From Holophagales bacterium UBA2201 (lineage in GTDB: Bacteria; Acidobacteriota; Thermoanaerobaculia; UBA2201): DNA of 45,256 bases. This document shows, in pieces, positions 43,807-45,256 of the stretch. Location: contig DCUZ01000044.1 of NCBI GenBank assembly GCA_002327305.1, positions 16,459-61,714 on the forward strand, given 5' to 3'. Both the position numbers and the translations under genes were made by a program. Each line of letters starts with the position of its first letter. The first letter of the stretch is position 1. The notes under the pieces are model-generated. The model was not told the DNA's origin, did no database searches, and worked only from the letters and a program-made list of their open reading frames with translations.

Positions 43807-44264
43807 ACAGCCGCCCCCGGCGATGATCAATAATATGCCCCAAGCGAGGGCGCCTGGACAGTATCCAATCTCCAGGGGCGGCGGCATCCCCCCTTCTTAA
43901 GGGGGGATCGAGGGGGATTTCGAGCTTAGCGATGCCCACCTCCCAAATCTCCCCTGACCCCTCCTTACCAAGGAGGGGCACCACCATCCGACTCTTGAGA
44001 TGTGGCACAGCCACCGCCACCCCCGGCTGTGATCCATGATAAGCCCCAGGCGAGGACGCCTGGACAGTATCCAATCTCCAGGGGCGGTGGCATCCCCCCT
44101 TCTTAAGGGGGGACCGAGGGGGATTTCGAGCTTAGCGATGCCCACCCCCCAAATCTCCCCTGACCCCTCCTTACCAAGGAGGGGCACCACCCCCACCCTG
44201 GCAGGTGTGGTATAGCCGCCCCCGACTGTCATTTACGATGAACCCCAAGCGGGGGCGCCTGGGC
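43807..44264. repeat. Array of a ~206-bp hairpin-rich intergenic repeat (two copies plus part)
   Basis: The 560-base gap after module 2 has no gene. It holds a unit of about 206 bp with three stem-loops in order: B (CCAGGCG/CGCCTGG-type), C (ATCCCCCCTT/AAGGGGGGAT, loop CTT, at 43886-43908) and A (CCCCTCCTT/AAGGAGGGG, at 43958-43978 and again at 44164-44184). The offset between copies is 206 for several landmarks. A third, decayed B closes the array at about 44219-44264. The poly-C/poly-G hairpins resemble REP-like or MITE-like elements spread in many genomes. The minus-strand open frames across it share the same repeat peptides and are not genes. Confidence 0.9.
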
Positions 44265-44334
44265 CGCATTTCTTATCGCCTTGATTCTGATGGCTTTACT
44301 TAATTTCCACAACGCTTTGAGCCATCCAATCGTA

Positions 44335-44340
44335 TATAAT
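44335..44340 (+). promoter_or_regulatory. -10 box of the membrane-anchored protein/MoxR operon
   Basis: A perfect TATAAT lies 9 bases before the ATG at 44350, predicting a leader of only about 3 bases. No -35 consensus is seen at the right distance. Confidence 0.5.
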
Positions 44341-44349
44341 GTCCAACCC

Positions 44350-44868
44350 ATGAGACGAGGACTGTTCGTGATAGCCCTGTTGTGGGGCCTGAGCGTGTAC
44401 GCCGAGGAGCCGTTTTCGGTCCAGTTCGATCTCTCCCACTCCCTGAGGGAATGGGAGGAGGGGGCGATGACCGTGCGCGTGGCCGCGCCCGTCGGGGAAA
44501 CGCCCGTCCTGCTGGCCCGGGTGGAGCCGCCGGCGGAGGAGGCCTTCCGGTTCGTTCCCGGCCCCGTGTCGGCCCACAGCGCCAAGGACGGGCTCCTGCG
44601 CTGGGAGTTCCAGTTCACCGTCAAGTGCCTCAAGGAAGGGTCGCACGCCGTCAAGCCCTTCATTCTGAAATACTTCGATGAGCCCCCCACGGACCCCGAG
44701 GCCGCCCCCAAGGAGCAATCGGCCCCCTGCCCGCCCCTCCAGGTGAAGGGGCGGTGGCCGTGGAAGCGGATGGGGTTCTGGTACCTTACCGGCTCCCTGG
44801 CGGTCGCCGGTGCGGCAGGCTGGGGAACCATTGCCTATTTTAAACGACGCAAAGGGAGGAAGCCATGA
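44350..44868 (+). CDS. Membrane-anchored extracytoplasmic protein upstream of moxR
   Basis: A 172-residue protein with an N-terminal signal peptide (RRGLFVIALLWGLSVYAEE), a beta-rich body (FSVQFDLSHSLREWEEGAMTVRVAAP; RWEFQFTVKCLKEGSHAV) and one C-terminal membrane segment (about 141-160, WYLTGSLAVAGAAGWGTIAY) followed by a basic end. The body resembles part of a BatD-like or other beta-sandwich protein found in MoxR operons, but the likeness is too weak to name. No ribosome site precedes the ATG; initiation may be leaderless. An AAAGGGAGGA box near its end serves the next gene, whose ATG overlaps its stop. Confidence 0.65.
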   Translation: MRRGLFVIALLWGLSVYAEEPFSVQFDLSHSLREWEEGAMTVRVAAPVGETPVLLARVEPPAEEAFRFVPGPVSAHSAKDGLLRWEFQFTVKCLKEGSHAVKPFILKYFDEPPTDPEAAPKEQSAPCPPLQVKGRWPWKRMGFWYLTGSLAVAGAAGWGTIAYFKRRKGRKP

Positions 44869-45256
44869 CAGACAAGGACATCGCCGCCATCCAGGAGCGG
44901 GTGGACAAGCATTCCGAGACCCTCGACCGCATCACGCACGAGGTGGGGCGGGTGATCGTGGGACAGAAATACCTCGTGGACCGCCTCCTCATCGGCCTCC
45001 TGGCCGACGGGCACGTCCTGCTCGAAGGCGTCCCGGGGCTGGCCAAGACCCTCTCGGTCTCCACCCTGGCCAAGACCCTCAAGGCCTCGTTCCACCGCAT
45101 CCAGTTCACCCCCGACTTCCTTCCCGCCGACATCGTGGGGACGATGATCTACCAACCGCAGGAGGCCAGGTTCGTCCCCCGCAAGGGCCCCGTCTTTGCC
45201 AACATCATCCTGGCCGACGAGGTGAACCGCGCCCCCGCCAAGGTGCAGAGCGCCCT
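44865..45256 (+). CDS. MoxR-family AAA+ ATPase (3' partial)
   Basis: The first 130 codons of a MoxR-type AAA+ ATPase run into the window edge. Visible are the helical start (IAAIQERVDKHSETLDRI), VIVGQKYLVDRLLIGLLADGHVLLE, Walker A GVPGLAKT, FHRIQFTPDFLPADIVG and Walker B IILADEVNRAPAKVQSA. MoxR ATPases act as chaperones, often with DUF58 and von Willebrand-type proteins encoded after them, for assembly or activation of enzyme complexes. The protein before it, with signal peptide and membrane anchor, fits such an operon. Confidence 0.93.
   Translation, partial: MTDKDIAAIQERVDKHSETLDRITHEVGRVIVGQKYLVDRLLIGLLADGHVLLEGVPGLAKTLSVSTLAKTLKASFHRIQFTPDFLPADIVGTMIYQPQEARFVPRKGPVFANIILADEVNRAPAKVQSA

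Noticed and set aside
43634..44232. Two minus-strand open frames of 146 and 111 codons
   Set aside because: They are translations of the 206-bp repeat and share the same peptide blocks in shifted order; there is no ribosome site or family pattern, and part overlaps the MazF-like toxin gene.
43807..44264. CRISPR array
   Set aside because: The repeat period is about 206 bp with near-identical content throughout; there are no 24-40-bp repeats with unique spacers and no cas genes.

Overview
The window is GC-rich, densely coding bacterial DNA, with many stop/start overlaps of the ATGA or GTGA type. An LptC/OstA-like LPS-export protein, a TolC-MFP-RND efflux operon and several secreted or lipoprotein signal peptides show a Gram-negative, diderm host. 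I cannot name the organism from sequence alone. The helical N-terminal domain shared by the two large Kelch-type proteins reminds me of secreted proteins I associate with Acidobacteriota; that is recollection, not a search result.

Layout. 1-5403 (+): a tightly overlapping operon of an ATP-grasp ligase (cut by the window edge), a DUF885-like metallopeptidase, a GrdB/PrdB-like protein without selenocysteine, a HlyD-type adaptor and a peptidase-less ABC exporter. This looks like a peptide or small-molecule tailoring and export cassette. 5452-10064 (+): tRNA-Phe with its own promoter, accA, recJ and a fused LptC/OstA-like gene. 10104-15487 (-): two secreted proteins of lower GC, one carrying a 15-unit dinucleotide repeat in its signal-peptide codons, and a GT-C membrane glycosyltransferase. 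15528-22322 (+): an MDR oxidoreductase, then TolC-MFP-RND. 22389-23071 (+): nucleotidyltransferase plus small partner, closed by a strong terminator. 23161-24690 (-): ECF sigma factor, anti-sigma factor and zinc-ribbon membrane protein. 24916-34880 (+): M16 peptidase, QueG, GH5-like hydrolase, stand-alone Lrp/AsnC ligand-binding domain, ADP-forming acyl-CoA synthetase, RsmI and a MidA-type methyltransferase. 35172-42268 (+): two tandem Kelch paralogues with exactly 14 blades each. 42340-43789: two divergent MazEF-like toxin-antitoxin pairs. 43807-44264: an array of a ~206-bp hairpin-rich repeat. 44350-end (+): a small membrane-anchored protein and the start of a MoxR ATPase.

Themes beyond the gene list: (i) short tandem repeats next to expression signals (the (AG)15 tract, 7-mer arrays at 30376 and 33873, an 8-mer array at 30846); (ii) a recurring extended -10 box, TGCTAWAMT, before four genes; (iii) promoters whose predicted transcripts start at or within a few bases of the start codon; (iv) a toxin-antitoxin cassette sitting between direct copies of the intergenic repeat; (v) marked drops in GC inside the large secreted proteins compared with the housekeeping genes around them.
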